DNA from: Isoetes taiwanensis
Taxonomy: Eukaryota; Streptophyta; Lycopodiopsida; Isoetales; Isoetaceae
Direction: 5' to 3'
DNA length: 64,000 nucleotides
Assembly (NCBI GenBank): GCA_021234155.1
Contig: JAJEKV010000074.1
Location: 60,001 to 124,000, forward strand
How positions within the stretch are numbered: position 1 is the stretch's first letter; each line of letters starts with the position of its first letter. The notes under the pieces were generated by a model. The model saw only the letters and a list, made by a program, of their open reading frames with translations, did not search any database and was not told the DNA's origin. Of the stretch, positions 1-10,239 are shown piece after piece. The position numbers and the translations under genes are program-made.

Positions 1-140
1 TTAAAACTGACACACTTCCCCAACTCGAACCGGGCCGGATCGAAGGTTTTAGGGCTCCGCCTTTCCTCAAGGCCAACGCCCTCCCACTACCTCATGACAT
101 TGTGCAAGATCCTGGTCCAATGCGCTAGGGTATGGCCTCC
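1..140 (-). repeat. Inverted copy of the 0.8-kb repeat end
   Basis: This stretch reads as the reverse complement of the sequence around 841-930, including the block 'tgcacaatgtcatgaggtag' that recurs in every 0.8-kb unit. It runs into a palindromic block at about 141-200, where orientation switches, so the array is head-to-head at its left edge. No coding potential was recognised. The left limit lies outside the window. Confidence 0.75.
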
Positions 141-840
141 AAAATGCAAACCCGTGCCTTGCCGTGTTATTGTAGGGTTTACGTTGTGGAGGCCAAAACG
201 TGGTCAGTTGCACTTGGGATCTGGTGTACCTTTTTCAAACATGCATGCAGAGCCATGGCAACTGAAATAACAGACTTTGGATCTATTGGCGATCCCGAAT
301 CATTTCAGAAAAATTTGCTACTACAAAATGTGTTCTTGACTTCTAATTGCGACCTTAATCGAGAGGAGGATAAATCCAAACCCCATTTCCGGTGAGTTTC
401 TATTGCTTCTTGTTTTCAACTGCAGCTTCTCGACCATGCCTCAAGTGTAACTGAATAAAACTCGACCTCCATAACGTAAACCCTACAATAACCTAGCAAC
501 GCACAGGGTTTACGTTTTGGAGGCCAAAACGTAGTCGACTTCTTTGATAACTAGGTGGACCATTTCTAAACATGCATGGGGAGCCATGAGAACTGAAATA
601 ACAGAGTTTCATCTATTGGCTTAACCCGAAAGTGATCCCAAACAATTTTGCTAATGCGATAAGGTGCTCTAGACTTTTAATTGCAAAACTAGGAGGAGAT
701 TAAATCCAAACCCCATTCCGCGTTTTACGGCCCTCGTGTTTTCAAACGCGAGCTGCTCGACCATGTCCCAAGTGCAACGGACCAAAGCCCGACCTCCATA
801 ACGTAAACCCTACAATAACCTGGCAAGGCACAGGGTTTAC
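141..840 (+). repeat. Two short tandem units (~332 bp) with palindromic ends
   Basis: Two direct copies, about 332 bp apart, each end in the block 'cctccataacgtaaaccct' - spacer - 'agggtttacgttttggagg' at about 470-525 and 803-852. They share the 'aaatccaaaccccatttc' segment with the longer units that follow, but the left part of the unit is different (about 200-350 and 530-690). The short open frame at 132-395 lies inside the repeat and matches no family I know. Confidence 0.7.
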
Positions 841-3510
841 GTTTTGGAGGCCATACCCTAGTCAGATTGGACCAGGATCTTGCACAATGTCATGAGGTAG
901 TGGGAGGGCATTGAGGCCAGAAGACGGAGCCCTAAAACCTTCCGTATAGAAGACAACCCAAAGGTCCTCTACGGAAGGTCCCCGCCATGAACGGGCAACT
1001 CTCCCACCCCGAACTGCGATCCTGACCGCCAACGGTTTCAAACATCGACATTACCCCGGAGACCAAGTTTCGCGGGCAGAAGACCACCCCCGCTCTAGGA
1101 AGCGCCAAAGTAGCTCGCGTCCAACACGGCTCAGAGTGAATTGGCCCGGTGCGTAATCACGCCATGTAGAGGGTTCGTGTTTCTTTTGCTGCAAAAAATG
1201 ACCGTAACTTGGTCCCTAGGGTAATTTATTTGTTTCGGACGACATGGCAAAGTCAAATCTCCATTCCGAGCCTTTGTTCTCGCCCGAACGACAAAACACT
1301 TGGGTTTCTACACGGCCGATCGCGTAGACGCTTTGCGGTTTGATATGTTCTCCCGACAGATCTTGAATTTTTTGAACCCGCCGAAGCAAGTTACTTGAAG
1401 CGTGGATTCAATCTGGCCGGATAGGAAACCGGGTTCGGGAAGGGAGGCATTGGCATTTGCCCTCCGGAGGAGCACCGGTAGGAAAGCCTCGCCTCGGTAA
1501 ATCCAAACCCCATTTCGCTGGGCTTATTGCTTCTTGTTTTCAATCGCAGCTTCTCGACCATGTCTCAAGCGTAACGAATAAAATCCTCGACCTCCATAAC
1601 ATAAACCCTACAATAACCCTCGGCAAGGCACGGGGTTTATGTTTTGGAGGCCATACCCTAGTCGGATTGGACCGTGATCTTGCACAATGTCATGAGGTAG
1701 TGGGAGGGCATTGACGACGTAACATGGAGCCCCTAAAACCTTCCGAAGCGGTTCGACCCAAAGGTCCTCCTCTCGAAGGTTCCCCGCCACTTAAGCGGGC
1801 AACTCTCCCACCCCGAACTGTGATCCGACCGCCAACGGACTCAAACATCGACATTACCCCGACACCAAGTTTCGGTGGGCGTAAGACCACCCCGCTCTAG
1901 GAAGCGCCAAAGTAGCTCATGTCCAACACGTTAGAGTAGTGAATTGGCCTTAGCGGAGGGTGCGACACGCCATGTAGAGGGTTCGTGTTTCTTTTGCTGC
2001 AAAAATGACCGTGTAACTTGGTCCCTAGGGTAATTTCACTGTTTCTTTGGACGACGTGGCGAAGTCAAATCTTCATTCCTGAGCCTTTGTAACGCCCGAA
2101 CGACAAAACACTTGGGTTTCTACACCTGGCCGAATGAGGATGCTTTCATGGTTTGATATGTTCTCGGGGACAGATCTTGAATTTTTTTTGAACCGCTTTC
2201 GAAGCAAGTTACTTGAAGCGTGGATTCAACGGCCGGATAGGGAAACGGGTTCGGGAAGGGAGGCATTGGCATTTGCCCTCCCCGAAGAGCAGCGGTAGGA
2301 AAGCACGCCTCGGTAAATCCAAACCCCATTTCGTGGGTTTCTATTGCTTCTTGTTTTCAACTGCGGCTTCGACCATGTCTCAAGTGCAACTGAATAAAAC
2401 TTCGACCTCCATAACGTAAACCCTACAATAACTTTGGCAAGGCCACAGTGGTTTACGTTTTGGAGGCCATACCCTAGTCAGATTGGACCAGGATCTTGCA
2501 CAATGTCATGAGGTAGTGGGAGGGCATTGAGGCCAGAAGACGGAGCCCTAAAACCTTCCAGAAGCAGTTCGACCCAAAGGTCCTCTCTGGAAGGTCCCCG
2601 CCACGAGCGGGCAACTCTCCCACCCCTGAACCGCGATCCGACTCACGCCAGCGGACTCAAAACATCGACATTACCCTCGAGACCAAGTTTCGTGGGCGAA
2701 GACCACCCCGCTCTAGGAAGCGCCAAAGTAGCTCATGTCCAACACGCTAAGTAGTGAATTGGCCTTAGCGGGAGGGCGCGAATCACCGCCATGTAGAGGG
2801 TTCGTGTTTCTTTTGTCGCAAAAATGACCGCGGTAACTTGGTCCCTAGGGTAATTTATTTGTTTCTGGACGACATGGCTAAGTCAAATCTCCATTCCGAG
2901 CCTTTGTACTGCCCGAACGACAAAATACTTGGGTTTCTACACTGGCCGACCTTGAGGGCGGCTTTGCGGTATGTTCTCCCGGACAGATCTTGAATTTTTG
3001 AACCCTTTCGAAGCAAGTTACTTGAAGCGTGGATTCAACGGTCGGATAGGGAAACCGGTTCGAGGAAGGAGGCATTGGCATTTGCCCGAGGAGGAGCACC
3101 GGGTAGGAAAGCGCCGCCTGCAAATCCAAACCCCATTTTCGTGGGTTTCTATTGCTTCTTGTTTTTCAACTGCGGCTTCTCCGACCATGTCTCAAGTGCC
3201 GTGAATAAAACTTCGACCTCCATAACGTAAACCCCTACAATAACCCGGCAAGGCACGGGGTTTACGTTTTGGAGGCCATACCTAGTCGATTGGACCGTGA
3301 TCTTGCACAATGTCATGAGGTAGTGGGAGGGCGTTGATGCCGAAGATCATGAGCCCTAAAACCTTCGAGCGATTCGACCCAAAGGTCCTCTCTCGGAAGG
3401 TCCCCGCCACAGGACGGGCAACTCTCCCACCCGGAGCGTGATCCGACTCAACGCCAACCGGACTCAAAACATCGACATTACCACGAGACCAAGTTTCGCG
3501 GGCGTAAGAC
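841..3510 (+). repeat. 0.8-kb tandem repeat array, about 3.3 copies
   Basis: The block 'tgcacaatgtcatgaggtag' recurs at 881, 1681, 2497 and about 3304, giving periods of 800, 816 and 807 bp. Each unit carries the same ordered landmarks: a 'cctaaaaccttcc' segment, a 'ccatgtagagggttcgtg' segment, an 'aaatccaaaccccatttc' segment and a terminal palindrome. Copies differ mainly by 1-4 bp indels clustered at CAG/CTG sites. The fourth copy is cut at about 3510, where the minisatellite begins. The small ORFs inside the units are not conserved in frame between copies. Confidence 0.85.
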
Positions 3511-5090
3511 CTAGGAATGTTGGAGGGTGCGGTGGCATGTTGGAGCCGGCGTGGCATATTTTGAGCCACCTTGGCAGAAGATTGGAGCATAGGTGGCATG
3601 TTGGAGCTTGCGTGGCATGTTTGACAAAACACGTTGGAGCCTAGGTGGCATGTTTGAGCCATTTTGTCATGTTGGAGCCTAGGTGGCATGTTGGAGCCAC
3701 CTTGGCATGTTTGAGCCTAGGTGGCATGTTAGAGCCACCTTGGCATGCCAAAGCCCAAGTGGCATGTTTGAGCCACCTTGGCATGTTGGAGCCTAGGTGG
3801 CATGTTGAAGCCCATGTGGCATGTTTGAGCCACGCGTTGTCATGTTGGAGCCTAGGTGGCGTTTGAGCCACCTTGGCATGTTGGCAACCTAGGTGGCATG
3901 TTGGAGCCCATGTGGCATGTTTGAGCCTAGGTGGCATGTTAGAGCCACATTGGCATGTTGGAGCCTAGGTGGCATGTTTGAGCCAACTTGGCATATTTAA
4001 GCCTAGATGGCATGTTGTGAGCCACCTTGGCATGTTGGAGCCCTAGGTGGCATGGTGGAGCCCATTGGCATGTTTGAGCCACCTTGGCATGTTGGAGCCT
4101 AGGTGGCATGTTGGAGCCTAGGTGGCATGTTTGAGCCCACCTTGGCATGTTTTGAGCCACGGCATGTTTGAGCCTAGGTGGCATGTTGGAGCCTAGGTGG
4201 CATGTTGGAGCCACCTTGGCGCGTTTGAGCCTAGGTGGCATGTTGGAGCCACCTTGGCATGTTGGAGCCTAAGTGAGCTCGCATGGCATGTTTGAGCCTA
4301 TGTGGCATGTTTGAGCCACCTAGGAATGTTGGAGCCTAGGTGGCATGTTGGAGCCTACCGTGGCATATTTGAGCCACCTTGGCAAGTTGGAGCATAGGTG
4401 GCATCTTTGGAGCCCAAAGGTGGCATGTTTGAGCAACGTTGGAGCCTAAGTGGCATGTTTGAGTCATTTTGCATGTTGGAGCCTAGGGTGGCATGTTGGA
4501 GCCACCTTGGCATGTTTTGAGCCTAGGTGGCATGTTAGAGCCACCTTGGCATGTTGGAGCCGTGGCATGTTGGAGCCCACGTGGCATGTTTGAGCCACCT
4601 TGGCATGTTGGAGCCTAGGTGGCATGTTGGAGCCCATGTGGCATGTTTGAGCCACCTTGTCATGTTGGAGCCTAGGTGGCATGTTTGAGCCACCTTGGCA
4701 TGTTGGAGCCTAGGTGGCATGTTGGAGCCCACGTGGCATGTTTGAGCCACATTGGCATGTTTGAGCCTAGATGGTATGTTGGGAGCTACTGGGTGGCATC
4801 TTTGAGCCTAGGTGGCATGTTTGAGCCAACTTGGCATATTTAAGCCTAGGTGACATGTTTGTGAGCCACCTTGGCATGTTGGAGCCTAGGTGGCATGGTG
4901 GAGCCTATGGGTGGCATGTTTGCCACCCCACGCGTTGGCATATTGGAGCCCTGCATGGCATGTTAGAGCCAGGTGGTGGCATGTTGGAGCCACCTTGGCA
5001 TGTTGGAGCCACCTTTGTGGCATGCTTGAGCCACCTTGTGTATGTTTGAGCCACCTTGGTGGCATGTTTGAGCTGATTGGGACCTGAGAT
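3510..5090 (+). repeat. 19-bp minisatellite
   Basis: About 1.58 kb is made of a 19-bp unit of the form GGCATGTTKGAGCCNNNNT. It often alternates 'ggcatgttggagcctaggt' with 'ggcatgtttgagccacctt' to give a 38-bp dimer. CCTAGG palindromes recur throughout. It directly abuts the truncated fourth 0.8-kb unit. Because 19 is not a multiple of 3, the unit reads through all frames, which explains the spurious repetitive ORFs on both strands. Confidence 0.9.
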
Positions 5091-5132
5091 CATGTGCATA
5101 TGCTCAAAAAATGGATTTGAGGCATAAAAAAG

Positions 5133-5316
<184 letters not shown>

Positions 5317-5349
5317 CACATTCCCTCCACATGGACTTTTTTGTGACTG

Positions 5350-6565
5350 CAACAGGGAATGAAAGTTAATTTGGAGAAGACTAAGATAGTGTTGTTTGGA
5401 ACTAATGCGGATAAAATTATGCTTTCTATTACAAAGGGGAAGAAGTCGAGATTGCTAGCTCTTATAAATATCTAGGACTCATTGTGGACAAGCACTTGAG
5501 ATGGAATCAAGCAGTTGAACAAAAGAGTCAATGGGGGCTAAAGGCACTATTTGCTATGCAAAAGAAATGCTGAAGGCGCATATTTGGAATTTTCATCTAA
5601 AAAGGATGTTGTTCAAGACAATAGTACGGCCGGTGGTGCTATATGGTCGCGGAAGTTCGGGGTCTGGGTTGTCGCTAGAACTCGGCAAAAGATAGAAAAG
5701 GTGCAAAAGAAATTTTACACACCGAAGCTTGGGGTTAAGATCGCACGCCATATGATATGATCTTGGGGAACGCGATATGATGCGATTAGAGTGCGGCACT
5801 ATGCCGATTTTCTAACATACCTTAGCGGGCTAGGAGGATTTGGAAGAAGATAGTTATCCGGAGCCCGGGCTTGAATGTGACAATAGAGAAAGGCTGGTAC
5901 GCAGATGGAATGATCTGGTTAAGAAAATGGGGCATTCACATCCAAGACTTGGCACGCAATAAGGATCGGATCCGGGACTGGGTAAAAGAGACCATACGAG
6001 GAAGAATCTGGCACACCCCTGGTATTAAAATGCAGCAATATAGGGAAAAGATGAATCCAACGCTCCAGGAGATGAACTATTTGAATGAGAATATCTCTGT
6101 AAAAAAACGGCATGCTATCTGCAGGATGCGTCTGAGTGCGCACCACCTAAGTGTAGAAGTTGGCAGATGGTACAACATCCAGAGAGAGTATCGAACATGT
6201 AGGGCATGTGGCTCAGATGAAGTGGAGGACGAAGAACATGCAATAATACATTGCCCAGCATATCAAGCGCTACGGGATAGGTATGGTTTTGAAATGTCCA
6301 CTTTGCAACAATTTTTCGACTTGCCAGCCTCCACGGTGGGTAGCTTTTTGATTGATATGTTGGACTTGCGAGATGTAGCAATTAAACATACTATTGAATC
6401 TAGTGGAGATGAGAAGGAGGAGAGCGGACAGGAAGTTACTTCGATGATGAGTCTTTGGCCCGATGATAAGATTTTTTGTTTTGGATAATTTTTTTTGTAT
6501 GGATGTAATCTGTCTTATAGACCTGATGGTCTCACAAGACGAAATAATACAATTCACTTCACTTC

Positions 6566-6568
<3 letters not shown>
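5350..6568 (+). mobile_element. 5'-truncated non-LTR retrotransposon (LINE), family 1
   Basis: The element starts inside the reverse-transcriptase thumb region: a VNLEKTKIVLFG-like segment at about 5358-5393 is followed by a YKYLGL-like segment near 5460-5480, with frameshifts between them. An open C-terminal frame follows at 5871-6488. The 3' end has the phrase 'gacctgatggtctcacaag' and finishes in a (TTCAC)n tail, at 6553-6569, that merges into a CT microsatellite. The endonuclease and catalytic RT core (YADD) are absent. It is a dead-on-arrival copy. Confidence 0.75.
5871..6488 (+). pseudogene. LINE ORF2 C-terminal fragment with CCHC-type knuckle
   Basis: An open stretch of 205 codons is the C-terminal end of a LINE polyprotein. 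In the middle it has CRACGSDEVEDEEH followed by CPAY and LRDRYG, which is the C-x2-C...H...C zinc-binding arrangement commonly found after the RT domain of plant LINEs. The same arrangement occurs at 23730-23820 and in the two long LINEs of this window. The upstream RT sequence is broken by stops, so no complete product can be made. The chosen ATG is only the first in the open frame, not a biological start. Confidence 0.65.
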
Positions 6569-6656
<88 letters not shown>

Positions 6657-6672
6657 GCACGCACGCACGCAC
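6569..6672 (+). repeat. (TC)n followed by (GCAC)n microsatellite
   Basis: About 85 bp of TC repeats continue directly from the (TTCAC)n tail of the LINE and pass into about 18 bp of CGCA/GCAC repeats. The order suggests that the microsatellite grew out of the LINE tail. Confidence 0.95.
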
Positions 6673-6765
6673 AAGGATCTGATAGACTTGTTGGTTCCCA
6701 TGGATGTTAAAGTTAAATTCAGTTCAATTCAATTTTGGGATCTTCATAATGCCTTTGCATTCTAG
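6673..6765 (+). mobile_element. Short LINE 3' tail fragment
   Basis: The segment 'ttggttcccatggatgtta' followed by a TTCAATTCAATT tail resembles the last 40-60 bp of the other LINEs in the window (compare 24090, 51168 and 53440). Only the 3' terminus is present. Confidence 0.45.
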
Positions 6766-6984
6766 TTTTCTATAAGCATGAGGGGTAAAGGGACAATAGA
6801 TGAGATATTGCATTTTTGCACCGGTCCACCGCACCCTCAAGGAATACAAATCAAATTCTTGATGGTTTTGTTATGCAAAAATAGGTGTTAAGTAATTGAA
6901 GTAGCTTGTCTTACATGGAATACTAGTATAAGGACATGTGATCATGCACGTGCATCACATGTAGCAAATCAAGTACTGGCCCCT

Positions 6985-7440
6985 ACCACTATAAAGACTC
7001 GTGGATATGGAAGGATAGGACATGTAGAGAAGCAAGTATTCTTTTCCTACTTCTATAAAGACATGTGACAATAGAAGTATTACACATGTCGTAATTCATG
7101 TATTCTTTCCTACAATGCCTTCAAGTAAATAAAAGTACTACGTCCTACTACTATAAAGACATGTGACATGGAAGCATATGACATGTAGAGAATCAAGTAT
7201 TCTTTCCTACTTCTATAAAGACATGTGACAATAGAAGTATTACACATGTCATAATTCATGTATTCTTTCCTACAATGCCTTAGCAAATAAAGTACTCTGT
7301 CCTACTACTATAAAGACATGTGAATGGAAGTATAGGACATGTAGAGAATCAAATATTCTTTCCTACATCTATAAAGACATGTGACAATAGAATTATTAGA
7401 CATGTAGAAATTCAAGTATTCTTTCCTACAGTGGATTGTT
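6985..7440 (+). repeat. Alternating ~98/63-bp tandem repeat inside Helitron-like DNA
   Basis: The phrase 'ctataaagacatgtgac' or close variants occurs near 6991, 7052, 7150, 7213, 7310 and 7370, giving alternating spacings of about 98 and 61-63 bp (a higher-order unit of about 161 bp). Each block also carries 'attctttcctac'. The repeats lie upstream of the Helitron terminus at 8023 and are probably part of its body; the 5' end of the element could not be fixed. Confidence 0.7.
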
Positions 7441-7584
7441 TTAGTAATATTTTAGTCCACTGAAAAAAGAACACCATTATCGAACAAAACCATACCTCCA
7501 CAAATCCACATGTAGGATTCTTTGAAAACAGGACATGTAGACCTACCAAAACTGATGTTTTCAACAGTGGACCAAAAACCGGGG

Positions 7585-7851
7585 TGAGTGTGATAGGCGA
7601 GGAAAAGAGAAGGGAAAATAGGCATGGAAAAGGGCGAAAGAGAAAAAGGTTAAGAAAAAGGGAAGACATGGAAAAAGGGTGGGGAAAAGAGAAGGCATAA
7701 AACAAGAGAAAGGGGAAGGGAAAAGGGCAAAGAAAAAAGAGAAGAGGGAAAAGGTGGAGAAAGGAGCAAAAGGGAAGGGAAAAAGATTATCGGGAACAGG
7801 GAAGGGGGAAGGAAAGGGATGGGAAAACAAGGAAACATGTGAGAAAGACGG

Positions 7852-7891
<40 letters not shown>

Positions 7892-7968
7892 GAGAACATA
7901 AGAAAAACTGAAATGCGGGATAGAGCAAAAGGGAAAGGGAAAGGGATAGGGCTTTTCTCACTGCATCC
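7585..7968 (+). repeat. Polypurine (GA/A-rich) tract
   Basis: Almost 400 bp in which the plus strand is overwhelmingly A and G, including an uninterrupted A run of about 34 at 7856-7889. The long ORFs on both strands here (K/E/G-rich on plus, F/S/P-rich on minus) come from composition and are not genes. Confidence 0.85.
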
Positions 7969-7995
7969 CAAAGCATTTACAGGCTCTCAACTTAT

Positions 7996-8023
7996 GCCCA
8001 GCAACGCTGGGCACCATTACTAG
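7996..8023 (+). mobile_element. Helitron 3' terminus (hairpin + CTAG)
   Basis: A 7-bp-stem hairpin GCCCAGC-AAC-GCTGGGC (7996-8012) is followed after 7 nt by CTAG (8020-8023), the CTRR ending of plant Helitrons, and then by T. The downstream base begins the tRNA array exactly at 'tagcacatg'. In the other array units that same sequence is preceded by 'tgcatgca', so those units act as empty sites that place the boundary between 8023 and 8024. The 5' TC end was not found. Confidence 0.8.
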
Positions 8024-8075
8024 TAGCACATGTTGTTATTCTTTCAGAAGTTCGTAACACACCGAATTATGGATT

Positions 8076-8147
8076 GCACTTATAGTCCAATGATTAGGAT
8101 AATTGACTTCCAAGCAAGAGATTTAAGTTTGACTCTCGTCAAATGTA
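8076..8147 (+). pseudogene. tRNA-Gly-like pseudogene (also at 8636, 9198, 9582, 10138)
   Basis: This is the degenerate tRNA-like partner in the first unit. Near-identical copies lie at 8636-8707, 9198-9271, 9582-9653 and 10138-10209. The D arm and the anticodon region (ATTGACTTCCAAGCAA) are recognisable, but the acceptor arms (GCACTTA/CAAATGT) and the T stem no longer pair. The five copies share the same lesions, so they decayed before the array was amplified. Confidence 0.75.
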
Positions 8148-8385
8148 AACAGTAGATCCTGGCTATTGGAAGACATATTGCCTCTAGAAGTCATCTGGAG
8201 TTGGTTAAAAAAGCATGCAAAGCACATCTTTGTTCAATCCTTTTTCAGGAATTCATAATCCACGAAACGTTGGGTTGCATTTCTAGTCCAACTGGGAGCC
8301 ATCTGGACTTGGTTGTAAACTGGCATGCAAAGCACGTCTTTGTTAATCCTCATCTAGAGGTTCATGATTCACAAAATGTTGGGTT

Positions 8386-8457
8386 GCATTTGTAGTCCAA
8401 CGGTTAGGATAATTGCCTTCCAAGCAATAGACCCGGGTTCGACTCCTGGCAAATGCG
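8386..8457 (+). tRNA. tRNA-Gly (anticodon TCC)
   Basis: A 72-nt cloverleaf can be drawn by eye. The acceptor arms GCATTTG and CAAATGC pair over 7 bp. The D arm is GTCC/GGAT. The anticodon arm is ATTGC-CTTCCAA-GCAAT with anticodon TCC. The T arm is CCGGG-TTCGACT-CCTGG with one G-T wobble, and the discriminator is G. Both internal promoter boxes (A box near TAGTCCAACGG, B box GGTTCGACTCC) look good. It closely resembles the plant nuclear tRNA-Gly(TCC). No clear T-run terminator follows until the T6 run at about 8535-8540, so transcription is not assured. Confidence 0.85.
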
Positions 8458-8947
8458 TGTAGTAGAGTCTGCTCTGAGTAGTTAAATGCGTTTGCAAGTC
8501 ATCTGGACTTGGTCCTAAAAAATGTATCCATGGCACTTTTTTGTTAATCTTCTTCCAGGAGTTCATATTGAAAAATGCATGCATAGCACATGTTGTTATT
8601 CTTTCAGAAGTTCATAACACACCAAATTATGGATTGCACTTATAGTCCAATGGTTAGGATAATTGACTTCCAAGCAAGAGATTTAAGTTTGACTCTCGTC
8701 AAATGTAAACAGTAGATTTTGGCTATTGGTAGACATATTGCATCTGGAAGTCATCTGGAGTTGGTTAAAAAAGCATGCAAAGCACATCTTTGTTCAATCC
8801 TTTTTCAAGGATTCATAATCCCCACGAAACGTTGGGTTGCATTTGTAGTCAAACTGGGAGCCATCTGGACTTGGTTGTAAACTGGCATGCAAAGCACATC
8901 TTTGTTAATCCTCATCTAGAAGTTCATGATGCACTAAATGTTGGGTT

Positions 8948-9019
8948 GCGTTTGTAGTCCAGTGGTTAGGATAATTGCCTTCCAAGCAATACACCCGGGT
9001 TTGATTCTCGGCAAATGCG
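8948..9019 (+). tRNA. tRNA-Gly (anticodon TCC), second array copy
   Basis: The sequence is 72 nt, with acceptor GCGTTTG/CAAATGC (one G-T pair), D arm GTCC/GGAT, and the same anticodon arm with loop CTTCCAA. The T arm has loop TTTGATT in place of TTCGACT, and the D loop reads AGTGGTTA. All stems still close. It lies one repeat period after the copy at 8386. The altered T loop may weaken it relative to that copy. Confidence 0.75.
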
Positions 9020-9891
9020 TGTAGCAGAGTCTGCTCTGAGTAGTTAAACGCGTTTGCAAATCATCTGGACTTGGTCCTAAAAAATCCATCCATGGCACTT
9101 TTTTGTTAACCTTCTTCCAGGAGTTCATATTCAAAAATGCATGCATAGCACATGTTGTTATTCTTTCAGAAGTTCATAACACACCAAATTATGGATTGCA
9201 CTCATAGTCCAATATGGTTAGGATAATTGACTTTCAAACAAGAGATTTAAGTTTGACTCTCGTCAAATGTAATCAGTAGATTCTGGCTATTGGAAAACAT
9301 ATTGCCTCTGGAAGTCATCTTGAGTTGGTTAAAAAAGCATGCAAAGCACATCTTTGTTCAATCTTTTTTCAGGAATTCATAATCCACGAAATGTTGGGTT
9401 GCATGTAGTAGAGTCTGCTCTGAGTAGTTAAACGCGTTTGCAAGTCATCTGGACTTGGTCCTAAAAAATGCATCCATGGCACTTTTTTGTTAATCTTCTT
9501 CCAGGAGTTCATATTAAAAAATGCATGCATAGCACATGTTGTTATTCTTTCAGAAGTTCGTAACACACCGAATTATGGATTGCACTTATAGTCCAATGGT
9601 TAGGATAATTGACTTCCAAGCAAGAGATTTAAGTTTGACTCTCGTCAAATGTAAACAGTAGATCCTGGCTATTGGAAGACATATTGCCTCTGGAAGTCAT
9701 CTGGAGTTGGTTAAAAAAACATGCAAAGCAGATCTTCGTCCAATCCTTTTTCAGGAATTCATAATCCACGAAACATTGGGTTGCATTTGTAGTCCAACTG
9801 GGAGCCATCTGGACTTGGTTGTAAACTAGCATGCAAAGCACATCTTTGTTAATCCTCATCTAGAAGTTCATGATGTACTAAATGTTGGGTT

Positions 9892-9962
9892 GCATTGTAG
9901 TCCAACGCTTAGGATAATTGCCTTCTAAGCAATAGACCCAGGTTCGACTCTCGGCAAATGCA
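9892..9962 (+). pseudogene. Degenerate tRNA-Gly copy, anticodon now TCT
   Basis: This is homologous to the two good copies but has lost one T in the 5' acceptor arm (GCATTG). It carries G-to-C in the conserved D-loop GG, has a broken T stem (CCAGG/CTCGG), and has an anticodon loop of CTTCTAA, that is TCT instead of TCC. It is probably a tRNA pseudogene. Confidence 0.7.
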
Positions 9963-10239
9963 TATAGTAGAGTCTGCTCTGAGTAGTTAAACGTGTTTGC
10001 AAGTCATCTGGACTTGGTCCTAAAAAATGCATCCATGGCACTTTTTTGTTAATCTTCTTCCAGGAGTTCATATTAAAAAATGCATGCATAGCACATGTTG
10101 TTCTTTCAGAAGTTCGTAACACACCAAATTATGGATTGCACTTATAGTCCAATGGTTAGGATAATTGACTTCTAAGCAAGAGATTTAAGTTTGACTCTCG
10201 TCAAATGTAAACAGTAGATCCTGGCTATTGGAAGACATA

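Noticed and set aside
3641-4750. Long minus-strand ORFs rich in PRLQHAKVAQTC-type repeats
   Set aside because: They are translations of the 19-bp minisatellite, which cycles through all frames. They are open only because the unit lacks stops in that phase and have no gene features.
7561-8023. Phe/Ser/Pro-rich and Lys/Glu-rich ORFs
   Set aside because: They are composition artefacts of the polypurine tract. No conserved motif is seen, and one extends through the Helitron terminus.
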